From the NCBI RefSeq assembly GCF_014656055.1, contig NZ_BNBR01000001.1:1982117-2046116 (forward strand): a stretch of DNA of 64,000 nucleotides. Direction: 5' to 3'. Each line of letters begins with the position of its first letter. The first letter of the stretch is position 1. The notes under the pieces were generated by a model. The model was not told where the DNA came from and did no database searches. It was given only the letters and a program-made list of their open reading frames with translations. Shown piece after piece: positions 45,718-53,561 of the stretch. The DNA is from Streptomyces griseosporeus. GTDB taxonomy: Bacteria > Actinomycetota > Actinomycetes > Streptomycetales > Streptomycetaceae. The position numbers and the translations under genes are program-made.

Positions 45718-45762
45718 ACCACAACTTCTGGGCCGCTGTAGCCATCCAACCACTAGATGTGG
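45718..45762 (-). promoter_or_regulatory. pair of NrdR-box-like sites
   Basis: CCACAACTTCTGGG (45719-45732) and CCACTAGATGTGG (45750-45762) are imperfect and near-perfect dyads. Their centres lie about 31 bp apart, three helical turns, the arrangement known for tandem NrdR boxes. They lie 109-152 bp before the nrdR ATG. Confidence 0.55.
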
Positions 45763-46187
45763 GGATTGGCTCATACATGCACGCCACGCGCGCGTGTCGC
45801 GCACGGACTCCGTAGACGCACGGCCGGGCTCCGCGCAGGACACGGGCCCGGTCTCCGCGGAGACCCTGGCGCGGGCTCCGGGGAAACACGCGCGTGCACG
45901 GCCGTATCGCCGCCGCGCGGGACGCCGTATCGTTCCGGCACATCACGGAGAAACCGTGGGCGCCCGACGGAGATCGCGTGGGACTCCGGCAGAGAGCGGT
46001 ACCCGCTGCCGGGCCGACGGGGATCCGGGTGGCAGACTGGGGCCCGCCCCGGACGGTTCGCGAGGTCGGCGCCCCGGCGGTGAAGAGTACAACAATGGGC
46101 CCTTTTGTCCGTGCATCGCCCGGGCGACGCAGGGTCGGCCATACACCTCATCACCTGATCACGTCAGGCGAAACGCGTTTTTTCACT

Positions 46188-46201
46188 CGAACGTGTGTTT
46201 G
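46188..46201 (+). promoter_or_regulatory. SOS box before lexA
   Basis: CGAACGTGTGTTTG fits the actinobacterial LexA-box pattern CGAACRNNYGTTYG at every position. It lies 62 bp before the lexA GTG, consistent with autorepression. Confidence 0.9.
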
Positions 46202-46262
46202 GCGCAACCTTTCGAAAGCAACTACCGTTGTGCTGGCAGGGAGACCACCGAGAGGGGCCGAC

Positions 46263-47042
46263 GTGACCACCACCGCAGACAGTGCCACCATCACCGCCCA
46301 GGACCGCTCCCAGGGCCGACTCGAGCCGGTACACGTGATGAACGAGACCACGAATCCGGAGGGGCACAAGCGCTCCCTGCCGGGCCGACCTCCAGGGATC
46401 CGGGCGGACAGCTCCGGACTCACCGACCGGCAGCGCCGGGTGATCGAGGTCATCCGGGACTCGGTGCAGCGGCGGGGATACCCGCCGTCGATGCGCGAGA
46501 TCGGCCAGGCCGTGGGCCTGTCCAGCACCTCCTCCGTGGCCCACCAGCTGATGGCACTGGAGCGCAAGGGCTTCCTGCGCCGCGACCCGCACCGCCCGCG
46601 CGCGTACGAGGTGCGCGGCTCCGACCAGGCCGCCTCGGTGCAGCCCACGGACACCGCCGGCAAGCCCGCCGCATCGTACGTGCCGCTGGTCGGCCGGATC
46701 GCCGCCGGTGGCCCGATCCTCGCCGAGGAGTCCGTCGAGGACGTCTTCCCGCTCCCCCGGCAGCTCGTCGGCGACGGTGAGCTGTTCGTCCTCAAGGTCG
46801 TCGGTGACTCCATGATCGAGGCCGCGATCTGCGACGGCGACTGGGTGACCGTCCGCCGCCAGCCCGTCGCCGAGAACGGCGACATCGTCGCCGCCATGCT
46901 GGACGGCGAGGCCACCGTGAAGCGCTTCAAGCGCGAGGACGGCCATGTCTGGCTGCTCCCGCACAACGCCGCCTACGAGCCCATCCCCGGCGACGACGCG
47001 ACCATCCTCGGCAAGGTGGTGGCCGTCCTGCGCCGCGTCTGA
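46263..47042 (+). CDS. lexA: SOS repressor LexA
   Basis: 259 aa from the GTG at 46263, which follows GAGAGGGGCCGAC. The ATG at 46338 would give 234 aa, the length I recall for annotated Streptomyces LexA, but it has no comparable RBS. The winged HTH is [23 protein letters not shown]. The self-cleavage site is AG within GRIAAGGP. The protease residues are Ser in [16 protein letters not shown] and Lys in GEATVKRF. It represses DNA-damage genes until RecA filaments trigger cleavage, and it represses itself through the SOS box. Confidence 0.96.
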   Translation: MTTTADSATITAQDRSQGRLEPVHVMNETTNPEGHKRSLPGRPPGIRADSSGLTDRQRRVIEVIRDSVQRRGYPPSMREIGQAVGLSSTSSVAHQLMALERKGFLRRDPHRPRAYEVRGSDQAASVQPTDTAGKPAASYVPLVGRIAAGGPILAEESVEDVFPLPRQLVGDGELFVLKVVGDSMIEAAICDGDWVTVRRQPVAENGDIVAAMLDGEATVKRFKREDGHVWLLPHNAAYEPIPGDDATILGKVVAVLRRV

Positions 47043-47104
47043 CGACCGCCGCGCAAGCAGCCACACCAGCACAACGGGCGGTCTCGCCGCCCCGCTCCCT
47101 GACT

Positions 47105-47138
47105 GGGCCCCGGGACCCCTGCGCCGGTTCCGGGGCCC
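47105..47138. terminator. terminator between lexA and the DinG-like helicase gene
   Basis: GGGCCCCGG (47105-47113) pairs with CCGGGGCCC (47130-47138) around a 16-nt loop. It lies between convergent genes ending at 47042 and 47163. Confidence 0.75.
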
Positions 47139-47162
47139 TGGGCTGTCCGGGCCCCGCTCCCC

Positions 47163-49145
47163 CTACGCCTTCTCCGCCTCCGTCTGCCGGGCCGTCGCGT
47201 CGATCGCGGCCAGGGACCTGCGGACCTGGTTGCGGTCCGTCGTGTACCAGAAGTCCGGCAGCGAGGCCTTCAGATAGCCGCCGTAGCGGGCCGTCGCGAG
47301 ACGCGGGTCGAGTACGGCGACCACGCCGCGGTCGCCCGAGGCGCGGACCAGACGGCCCGCGCCCTGGGCCATGAGCAGCGCGGCGTGGGTCGCGGCGACC
47401 GCCATGAAGCCGTTGCCGCCGGCGTCCTCCACCGCCTTCTGGCGCGCGCTCATCAGCGGGTCGTCCGGGCGCGGGAACGGGATCTTGTCCATGACCACCA
47501 GCTGGCAGCTCGGGCCCGGGACGTCGACGCCCTGCCAGAGCGAGAGCGTGCCGAACAGACACGTCTTCGGGTCGGCCGCGAAGTTCTTGATCAGCTCGCC
47601 CAGGGTCTCCTCGCCCTGGAGGAGGATCGGGAACTCCGGGATACGGCCGCGCAGCTCCTCCGCGGCGAGCTGGGCGCCCCGCATCGAGGAGAAGAGGCCG
47701 AGCGTGCGCCCGCCGGCCGCCTGGATCAGCTCGGTCAGCTCGTCCAGCATGTCGGCGCGGTCGCCGTCGCGGGCCGGGCGCGCCAGGTGCTTGGCGACGT
47801 ACAGGATGCCCTGCTTGCGGTAGTCGAACGGGGAGCCGACGTCGACGCCCTTCCACTGCGGGACGTCCTCGCCCTCGGTGCCCTCGGGCGCGAGGCCCAG
47901 GGAGGCACCGACGCCGTTGAAGTCGCCGCCCAGCTTCAGCGTGGCGGAGGTGAGGATCACCGAGCGGTCGGCGAAGAGCTTCTCGCGCAGCAGGCCTGAG
48001 ACGGACATGGGGGCGACGCGCAGGGAGGCGCCGAAGCGGTCGTGCCGCTCGTACCAGACGACGTCCCACTCGGAGCCGTTGACGATCCGCTCCGCCACGT
48101 CGTGCACGGTCTCCACCGAGGCGAGGGCCTGCTTGCGGACCGCGTCCTCGTCCTGGACGGACTTGTCGCGGGTGGCGCCGATCGCGGAGATCACCGTGCG
48201 GGCGGCGTCGCGCAGCGCCATGAGCGCGTACCCGAGGTCCTCCGGGATCTCCTCCAGTCGGCCCGGCAGGGCCAGCTCCATCAGCTTCTCGAAGCCCTCG
48301 GCGGCGGTCTGGAGCTGGTCGGCGGCCTTCTCGTTGACGAGCTTGGCGGCGCGGCGCACCGCGCGGTTGACCTGGCCGGGCGTCAGCTCGCCGGTGGCGA
48401 CGCCGGTGACCCGGGAGACCAGCTCGTGCGCCTCGTCGACGATCAGCACCTCGTGCTGCGGCAGGACCGGGGCGCCCTCGATCGCGTCGATCGCCAGCAG
48501 CGCGTGGTTGGTGACGACGACCTCGGCGAGCTTGGCACGCTCGCGGGCCATCTCGGCGAAGCACTCCGCGCCATAGGCACACTTCGAGGCGCCCAGGCAC
48601 TCCCGGGAGGACACCGACACCTGGGCCCAGGCCCGGTCGGACACGCCGGGGGTGAGGTCGTCGCGGTCGCCGGACTCGGTCTCGTCCGCCCAGTCGCGCA
48701 TCCGCAGCAGGTCCTGGCCCAGCTTGCTGGTGGGCGCGGCGGCCTCGAACTGGTCGAACAGGCCCTCCTCCTCGTCCTGCGGCATGCCCTCGTGCAGGCG
48801 GTGCAGGCACAGGTAGTTCGACCGGCCCTTGAGCATCGCGAACTCCGGGCGGCGGCGCAGCAGCGGGTGCAGCGCGTCCACGGTGCGCGGCAGGTCCCGC
48901 TCCACGAGCTGGCGCTGCAGGGCCAGCGTGGCGGTCGCGACGACCACCCGCTCGCCGTGCGCCAGCGCCGGGACGAGGTAGCCGAGCGACTTGCCGGTGC
49001 CTGTGCCGGCCTGCACGAGCAGGTGCGAGCCGTCGTCGATGGCCTCGGCGACGGCCTGGGCCATGGCCACCTGGCCAGGGCGCTCCGTACCGCCGACGGC
49101 GCCGACGGCGGCATGGAGGAGTTCGGGGAGTGAGGGCTTCGTCAT
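47163..49145 (-). CDS. DinG/YoaA-like ATP-dependent DNA helicase (XPD family)
   Basis: 660 aa. Walker A AGTGTGKS (about 46-53), motif II IVDEAHEL, later motifs SATLKLGGDF, LFGTLSLWQGVDVPG and AQGAGRLVR. Four Cys positions between motifs Ia and II (GRSNYLC, ECLGASKC, GAECF) match the XPD-type 4Fe-4S cluster. It unwinds DNA 5'-3' in repair or at R-loops. It is convergent with lexA. I see no SOS box in the short upstream gap, so damage regulation is not evident. Confidence 0.93.
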   Translation of the reverse strand: MTKPSLPELLHAAVGAVGGTERPGQVAMAQAVAEAIDDGSHLLVQAGTGTGKSLGYLVPALAHGERVVVATATLALQRQLVERDLPRTVDALHPLLRRRPEFAMLKGRSNYLCLHRLHEGMPQDEEEGLFDQFEAAAPTSKLGQDLLRMRDWADETESGDRDDLTPGVSDRAWAQVSVSSRECLGASKCAYGAECFAEMARERAKLAEVVVTNHALLAIDAIEGAPVLPQHEVLIVDEAHELVSRVTGVATGELTPGQVNRAVRRAAKLVNEKAADQLQTAAEGFEKLMELALPGRLEEIPEDLGYALMALRDAARTVISAIGATRDKSVQDEDAVRKQALASVETVHDVAERIVNGSEWDVVWYERHDRFGASLRVAPMSVSGLLREKLFADRSVILTSATLKLGGDFNGVGASLGLAPEGTEGEDVPQWKGVDVGSPFDYRKQGILYVAKHLARPARDGDRADMLDELTELIQAAGGRTLGLFSSMRGAQLAAEELRGRIPEFPILLQGEETLGELIKNFAADPKTCLFGTLSLWQGVDVPGPSCQLVVMDKIPFPRPDDPLMSARQKAVEDAGGNGFMAVAATHAALLMAQGAGRLVRASGDRGVVAVLDPRLATARYGGYLKASLPDFWYTTDRNQVRRSLAAIDATARQTEAEKA

Positions 49146-49303
49146 AGCCCGACCACCCTACGGCCCGGCACTGACAAACGGGTGATCACAGGGAGGGAGA
49201 GGGGTGGGTTCAAGACCAGGGTGTTTCGGACGGGAACGGGACGTGGCGAGAGGGATACGCCGTACGACCATTCTGCGCCCGGAGGTGACCGGCGGCCCGC
49301 GTC

Positions 49304-49948
49304 CTACAGCAGGGCCCGCAGCGACCGGTCTCGGATCATGAGCGCGGCCCGTTTCCCGGGCAGCTCGGCCTCGGCCGCAAACCGGAACCCGGCGGTGAGG
49401 AAGGCGGCGACGGACGGCGTGTTCCGCACGTCGGGTTCGGCGACGACCCGGGCGCAGGCGGGACGGTGGTCGAGGACCAGGTCGGCAACGGCGCGGATCA
49501 GCGTGCCGCCGAGGCCGCGCCCCCGGTCGGCCGGGCCGCCGATGAGCAGATGGATGCCGGTGTCGTCGGTGCGGGCGGGGTAATGCCGGGCCAGCGGATC
49601 GAGATCGGCCCGGTAGATCTCCCAGTAGCTCATGGGCGTGCCGTCCAGGACGCCGAGGCAGGGGACGCTGTGCCCGTCGCCGTCGAGCTGGGCGCGTACA
49701 TGCCGCTCGGTGACGGCGGCCGGGCCGGCCAGCTCCCAGAAGGCGGCGACCACCGGGTCGTTCATCCAGCGGACCAGCAGGGGGAGGTCCCGCTCGACGC
49801 GCACGGGGACGAGGCGGAGGGTGCCGACGGGGGTGGAGACCGGGGCCCACGCGCCGATGTCGTCCAACACCGACGCACCCGCACTCCCCCCGCGCACGCC
49901 GTCCAACACCGACGCACTCCCCCCGCGCACGCCGTCCACCACCGTCAT
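49304..49948 (-). CDS. GNAT acyltransferase of siderophore type (IucB/RhbD-like)
   Basis: 214 aa from the ATG at 49948, preceded by GGAGAGGAG. The core (about 35-205) is a siderophore-biosynthesis GNAT: LPLLVRWMNDPVVAAFWE, SYWEIYRADLDPLARHYPA, GIHLLIGGPADRGRGLGG (acetyl-CoA loop) and VRNTPSVAAFL. Such enzymes acylate a hydroxylated lysine or diamine before NIS condensation. Residues 1-30 are a repeat (GVRGGSASVLD) not needed for the fold. It lies 14 bp after the NIS synthetase gene, in one operon. Confidence 0.88.
   Translation of the reverse strand: MTVVDGVRGGSASVLDGVRGGSAGASVLDDIGAWAPVSTPVGTLRLVPVRVERDLPLLVRWMNDPVVAAFWELAGPAAVTERHVRAQLDGDGHSVPCLGVLDGTPMSYWEIYRADLDPLARHYPARTDDTGIHLLIGGPADRGRGLGGTLIRAVADLVLDHRPACARVVAEPDVRNTPSVAAFLTAGFRFAAEAELPGKRAALMIRDRSLRALL
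49862..49933 (-). repeat. coding repeat at the acyltransferase N-terminus
   Basis: Two units beginning GTCCAACACCGACGCA (49862-49900, 39 bp; 49901-49933, 33 bp), differing by a 6-bp insert. They encode VLDGVRGGSA-type repeats. Both lengths keep the reading frame. Confidence 0.75.
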
Positions 49949-49962
49949 GCTCCTCTCCGCCC

Positions 49963-51810
49963 TCACCCGTGCAGGGGATTGGCGATCGTGACGTAGACGG
50001 ACTGGGTGTCGACCGGGCCGACGAGTTCGTCCAGCCCGTGCAGGCGCGTGAGCAGGTTGGCCTTGCAGCGCAGGACCGGCGAGTCCAGCAGCCGCCCTGG
50101 CACGGAGCTGCGCATCCGGCCGGGCCCCGAGGCGGCGCCGGCGAGGAAGCGGCGGAACGCGGCGAGCAGCAGCCGTTCGTCGGCGAGGCGCTGCGCACCG
50201 AGCGCGCCGATGAGCCCGAACACGTTGTTGATCGCGAGGTAGTAGGTGAAACGTTCGTCGGTGACGTCGTCCGGGACGAACGTGTCGCTGCGGATTCCGA
50301 TGCCGGGCAGCCGGGCGTCGAGGTCCGCGCGCCGTGACGCGCGGAAGTAGTAGCCCTGGTTGTCGCGGTAGCGGCCGCCCGCGGGCCAGCCGTCGGCGTC
50401 CAGCAGGAGCAGGGTGTTCTGCTGGTGTGCCTCCAGGGCGATGCCCGCCTCGCCGTCCAGCCACAGCACGGGCCGGACCACCTGCTCCAGGTAGCGCAGG
50501 AACCACTCGGCGGCCACGGCCCCGCGCGGGCGCCCGCTCCGGGCGGCCAGCCGGGTGAGCACGGCGGCCAGCCGGGACCCGGACGGCGTCCGCTCGGGCG
50601 CGACGAGCCCGGCGACGCAGGAGACGTCGTCCGCGGGGGTGAAGGGGTTGTGCCGGATCACCACGTCCAGGCCGGGTACGGGGCCGCCGTCCGGGGCGTC
50701 CACGGCGACCCAGGCCGGGTCGCGGACGATGTCGAAGCCCGGATGGGCCGCGTGCCACTCCCGGGCCAGGCCGGTGCGCAGCAGGCGGTGCACCTCCACG
50801 CCCCGGTGCAGTTCCTTGCGGAGGTTCTCGCGGCGCGAGTTGGTGATCCGCAGGGCCAGCGACAGCTTGAGCATGGCCGGTGCGCCGGACCGGTACACGG
50901 TGCGCACGGAGGAGGTGGGGTGCCAGGGGGCGCCGCACGGACCGAGATCGCGCAGGAGGCCCGCGTCGAGCAGGGCCGCGGTTCCGGGGCGGTGCCGTAC
51001 CTCGCGCCATTGCCACGGGTGCAGCGGCAGTGGCGCGTACCCGTCGGGCACGGGCAGCCCGGCGCCCGCGAGCCGGGCGGTGAGCCGGTCCGCCGGGACG
51101 GGCCGGCCGCGCTCGGTCCACGCGGAGTCGGCGGCGAGCACGGAGGGGGCCACGGCGACCCAGTGCAGGGGGAACGCGCCGCGCGTCTCCGGCGAGTACA
51201 CCCGTTCCTCGGCCTCCGTGAGCCCCTCGCGGCTCTTCGGGGCCGGGTGCAGCGGGTGTCCAAGGAGCAGCGCCTGTTCCGCCGAGAGGAAGTGGACCGG
51301 TCCGTCGGCCGGGTGCTGCCTGCGGTCGTGCAGGAAGACGGCGGTACGGCGGACCGAGTCGGCCACCCGTGCGACGAGGTCGGTGGTGTGGGCGTCGGCG
51401 GCGCCCTCGGCCGCCTCCCGGCCGAGCATGGCCGCGACGGTGACCGCGTCGACCGGCCCCGACCGGGCGGGGGCGCCGGCGAGCCGGGCGCGGCCGAAGC
51501 GGTGCAGGCCCACCGGGGACCAGTGGCGGACCGGGACGATCAGCGCCGTACCGCCGGCGGGCAGCGCGATGCGCAGCTCGCCGTCGGCGGGGGCGGGGAG
51601 CCCGGTCTCGCGGACCCAGCAGCGCAGCAGGTTCTCCACCGTGGCGGCGTCGGCCGCGGTGTGCGGATCGGGGTGGTGGAGCGGATCCGGCCCGAGGCCG
51701 TCGGCGGCCTCTTCGTACGGCAGCGGTGCGGCGGATACGCGCTGCCGGGGGACGGTGGCGTCCGGGGCCGGGTGCTGGGGGCCGGCTTCGGTCCGGGGGA
51801 CGGTGTTCAC
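49963..51810 (-). CDS. NRPS-independent siderophore (NIS) synthetase, IucA/IucC family
   Basis: 615 aa. The GTG start at 51810 overlaps the aminotransferase-like stop (GTGA). IucA/IucC landmarks include PLHPWQW, HPTSSVRTVY, LKLSLALRITNSRREN, EAHQQNTLLLLDADGWP and RDNQGYYFR, and a C-terminal FhuF-like region (TYYLAINNVFGLIGALGAQRLADE). These are the ATP-binding and carboxylate-activating segments, all present. It would join an amine to citrate or a dicarboxylate by amide bonds. The hydroxylating monooxygenase usually encoded with it is missing here. Confidence 0.93.
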   Translation of the reverse strand: MNTVPRTEAGPQHPAPDATVPRQRVSAAPLPYEEAADGLGPDPLHHPDPHTAADAATVENLLRCWVRETGLPAPADGELRIALPAGGTALIVPVRHWSPVGLHRFGRARLAGAPARSGPVDAVTVAAMLGREAAEGAADAHTTDLVARVADSVRRTAVFLHDRRQHPADGPVHFLSAEQALLLGHPLHPAPKSREGLTEAEERVYSPETRGAFPLHWVAVAPSVLAADSAWTERGRPVPADRLTARLAGAGLPVPDGYAPLPLHPWQWREVRHRPGTAALLDAGLLRDLGPCGAPWHPTSSVRTVYRSGAPAMLKLSLALRITNSRRENLRKELHRGVEVHRLLRTGLAREWHAAHPGFDIVRDPAWVAVDAPDGGPVPGLDVVIRHNPFTPADDVSCVAGLVAPERTPSGSRLAAVLTRLAARSGRPRGAVAAEWFLRYLEQVVRPVLWLDGEAGIALEAHQQNTLLLLDADGWPAGGRYRDNQGYYFRASRRADLDARLPGIGIRSDTFVPDDVTDERFTYYLAINNVFGLIGALGAQRLADERLLLAAFRRFLAGAASGPGRMRSSVPGRLLDSPVLRCKANLLTRLHGLDELVGPVDTQSVYVTIANPLHG

Positions 51811-53279
51811 GGTGCTTCCTCGGAGGGGGTGCGCAGGGCGGCGGCCTGGACGGCGTCGGCGAGCCGGTCCAGTACGGCGGTGGCCTGTTCGTCGGTGATG
51901 GTCAGCGGCGGCAGGAGGCGTACGACGCTCGCGTGCCGGCCGCCGAGCCCCACGATCAGGCCGCGCCGCAGACACTCCCGCTGGACGGCCGCGGCGAGTT
52001 CGGGGGCGGCGGGCCGGGGCACCGGCCCCGAGCCGGGCGCAAGGGCGGCGTCGCTGGAAGTCACCCCGCCGCCGGGCGCAAGGGCGGCATCCGCGGAAGC
52101 CACTCCGCCGCCGAACGCAAGGGCCGCGTCCTCTGAGGTCACCCCACCGCCGGACACGGCGGCGCCGCCCGAGGCACCCGCGCCTGCGCCCTCCCCCTGC
52201 ACCAGCTCCACGCCGATCATCAGCCCGCGCCCCCGCACCTCCCCGACGCAGGGGAACGCGTCGGCGAGGGCGCGGAGAAGGGACAGCATGCGGGTGCCGA
52301 GGTCCGCCGCGCGTTCGGGCAGGCGGTTCTCGCGGACGTACGACAGGGTGGCGGCGCCCGCCGCCATGGCGAGCTGGTTGCCGCGCGGGCCGGGGGCGCG
52401 GTCGCCGGGCCGCGCGGTGGCGAGGTCGTCCCGGTAGACGATCGCGGACAGCGGAAGGCTGCCGCCGATCGCGTCGGACAGGACCATCACGTCGGGGGTC
52501 ACGCCGCTGTGCTGGACGGCCCAGAAGGCGCCGGTGCGTCCGACGCCCGTGTGGATCTCGTCGGCGATGAGCGGCAGGGAGCGCTCGGCGGTGATCCGCC
52601 GCATGCGCCGCAGCCAGGCGTCGGGGGCGGGCAGCACACCGCCCTCGCCCTGGACGGCCTCGACGATCATCCCCGCGGGCCGCGGCAGGCCGGACAGCGG
52701 GTCGTCGAGGAGCGACTCGGCCCAGCGGGCGGCGAGTTCGGCGCCCTGCGGGCCGCCGATGCCGAACGGGCAGCGGTAGTCCTGCGGGTAGGGCAGCCGG
52801 AGAGTCCCGGCTCCGGAGGCAGACCCGACAGGGTCGGCCGCGGCGCCGTGATGGGCGCCCGTGAAGGCGAGGATGCCGGGACGGCCACTGGCCTCGCGGA
52901 CCAGCCGGAGCGCGGCGTCGACGGCGTCCCGGGCGGCCGGGCCGCAGAACTCCACGCGCGCGTGGCGGGCGAGTCCGGGCGGCAGCGTGCGGACCAGCTC
53001 GGCGACGAACGCGTCCTCGACCGGGGTCGCGACACCGAGGACGTGCAGGGGCGCCCCGGAGTCGAGCACCTTGCGGACGGCTTCCAGGACGACGGGGTGG
53101 TTGTGCCCGAGCGGCAGCGTGCCCGCCCCGGAGAGGCAGTCCAGGTAGCGGCGGCCGTCCGCGCCCTCGATGGTCAGCCCGCGCGCCCGCACCGGGACGA
53201 CCGGCAGCGAGCGCGCGTAGGTACGGGCCGCCGGCTCACGGACCGGCTGGCGCCGCGGAATTTCCTCGATCACGGTCAC
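51807..53279 (-). CDS. class III aminotransferase-like protein lacking the PLP lysine (siderophore operon)
   Basis: 490 aa from the GTG at 53279, preceded by GGGAGGAGAGAGAAC. The fold matches diaminobutyrate aminotransferases (RhbA/DAT type): YLDCLSGAGTLPLGHNHP, EAVQGEGGVLP, ADEIHTGVGRTG (Asp240, PLP ring) and RGNQLAMAAG. The Schiff-base Lys of the SKAIGG motif is Asp here (Asp269, LSDAIGG). The only lysine in the protein is Lys70. A 39-residue Gly/Ala repeat insert lies near 375-415. It may be a pseudoenzyme, scaffold or novel catalyst. It is the first gene of the NIS operon. No iron box is visible upstream. Confidence 0.88.
   Translation of the reverse strand: MTVIEEIPRRQPVREPAARTYARSLPVVPVRARGLTIEGADGRRYLDCLSGAGTLPLGHNHPVVLEAVRKVLDSGAPLHVLGVATPVEDAFVAELVRTLPPGLARHARVEFCGPAARDAVDAALRLVREASGRPGILAFTGAHHGAAADPVGSASGAGTLRLPYPQDYRCPFGIGGPQGAELAARWAESLLDDPLSGLPRPAGMIVEAVQGEGGVLPAPDAWLRRMRRITAERSLPLIADEIHTGVGRTGAFWAVQHSGVTPDVMVLSDAIGGSLPLSAIVYRDDLATARPGDRAPGPRGNQLAMAAGAATLSYVRENRLPERAADLGTRMLSLLRALADAFPCVGEVRGRGLMIGVELVQGEGAGAGASGGAAVSGGGVTSEDAALAFGGGVASADAALAPGGGVTSSDAALAPGSGPVPRPAAPELAAAVQRECLRRGLIVGLGGRHASVVRLLPPLTITDEQATAVLDRLADAVQAAALRTPSEEAP
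52033..52149 (-). repeat. 39-bp coding tandem repeat in the aminotransferase-like gene
   Basis: Three units (52033-52071, 52072-52110, 52111-52149) encode a 13-residue GGGVTSxDAALAP-type repeat. They sit between the large domain and the C-terminal domain, where the homologous enzymes have a short loop. Confidence 0.9.
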
Positions 53280-53561
53280 GTTCTCTCTCCTCCCGCCGCA
53301 GGACACGGCACCCCGCCCCCGCCCGCGCACCGCCCGCGGGCCCCACCGCTACCAACCACGCACCACCCTCCGGGTTACGGGTCACCAGAAGATCGAATCC
53401 CGCACCCTCCGGCACGCTCTCCGCCGGCGCGGCCGCGCGGAGTTGCCCCGGACCCTGCCTTGTAGCCGAACCGTTGCGGACCCGTCGGTGGCCGCCCACA
53501 GCGACCGCATAGTGTGTGGTGCCGTTCGCCAAGTTCGTTCGTCCCAGGGGGAGTCACCAGC

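Larger units (their letters stand above)
45611..46262. other. divergent regulatory region between nrdR and lexA
   Basis: 652 bp with two NrdR-like boxes (45718-45762), an SOS box (46188-46201), the 10-bp palindrome CTTTCGAAAG (46209-46218) and no supported gene. AT-rich GCGTTTTTTCAC lies just upstream of the SOS box. Confidence 0.65.

Noticed and set aside
53280..53561. Iron box before the NIS operon
   Set aside because: I searched both strands by eye for TTAGGTTAGGCT-like sequence and found none.
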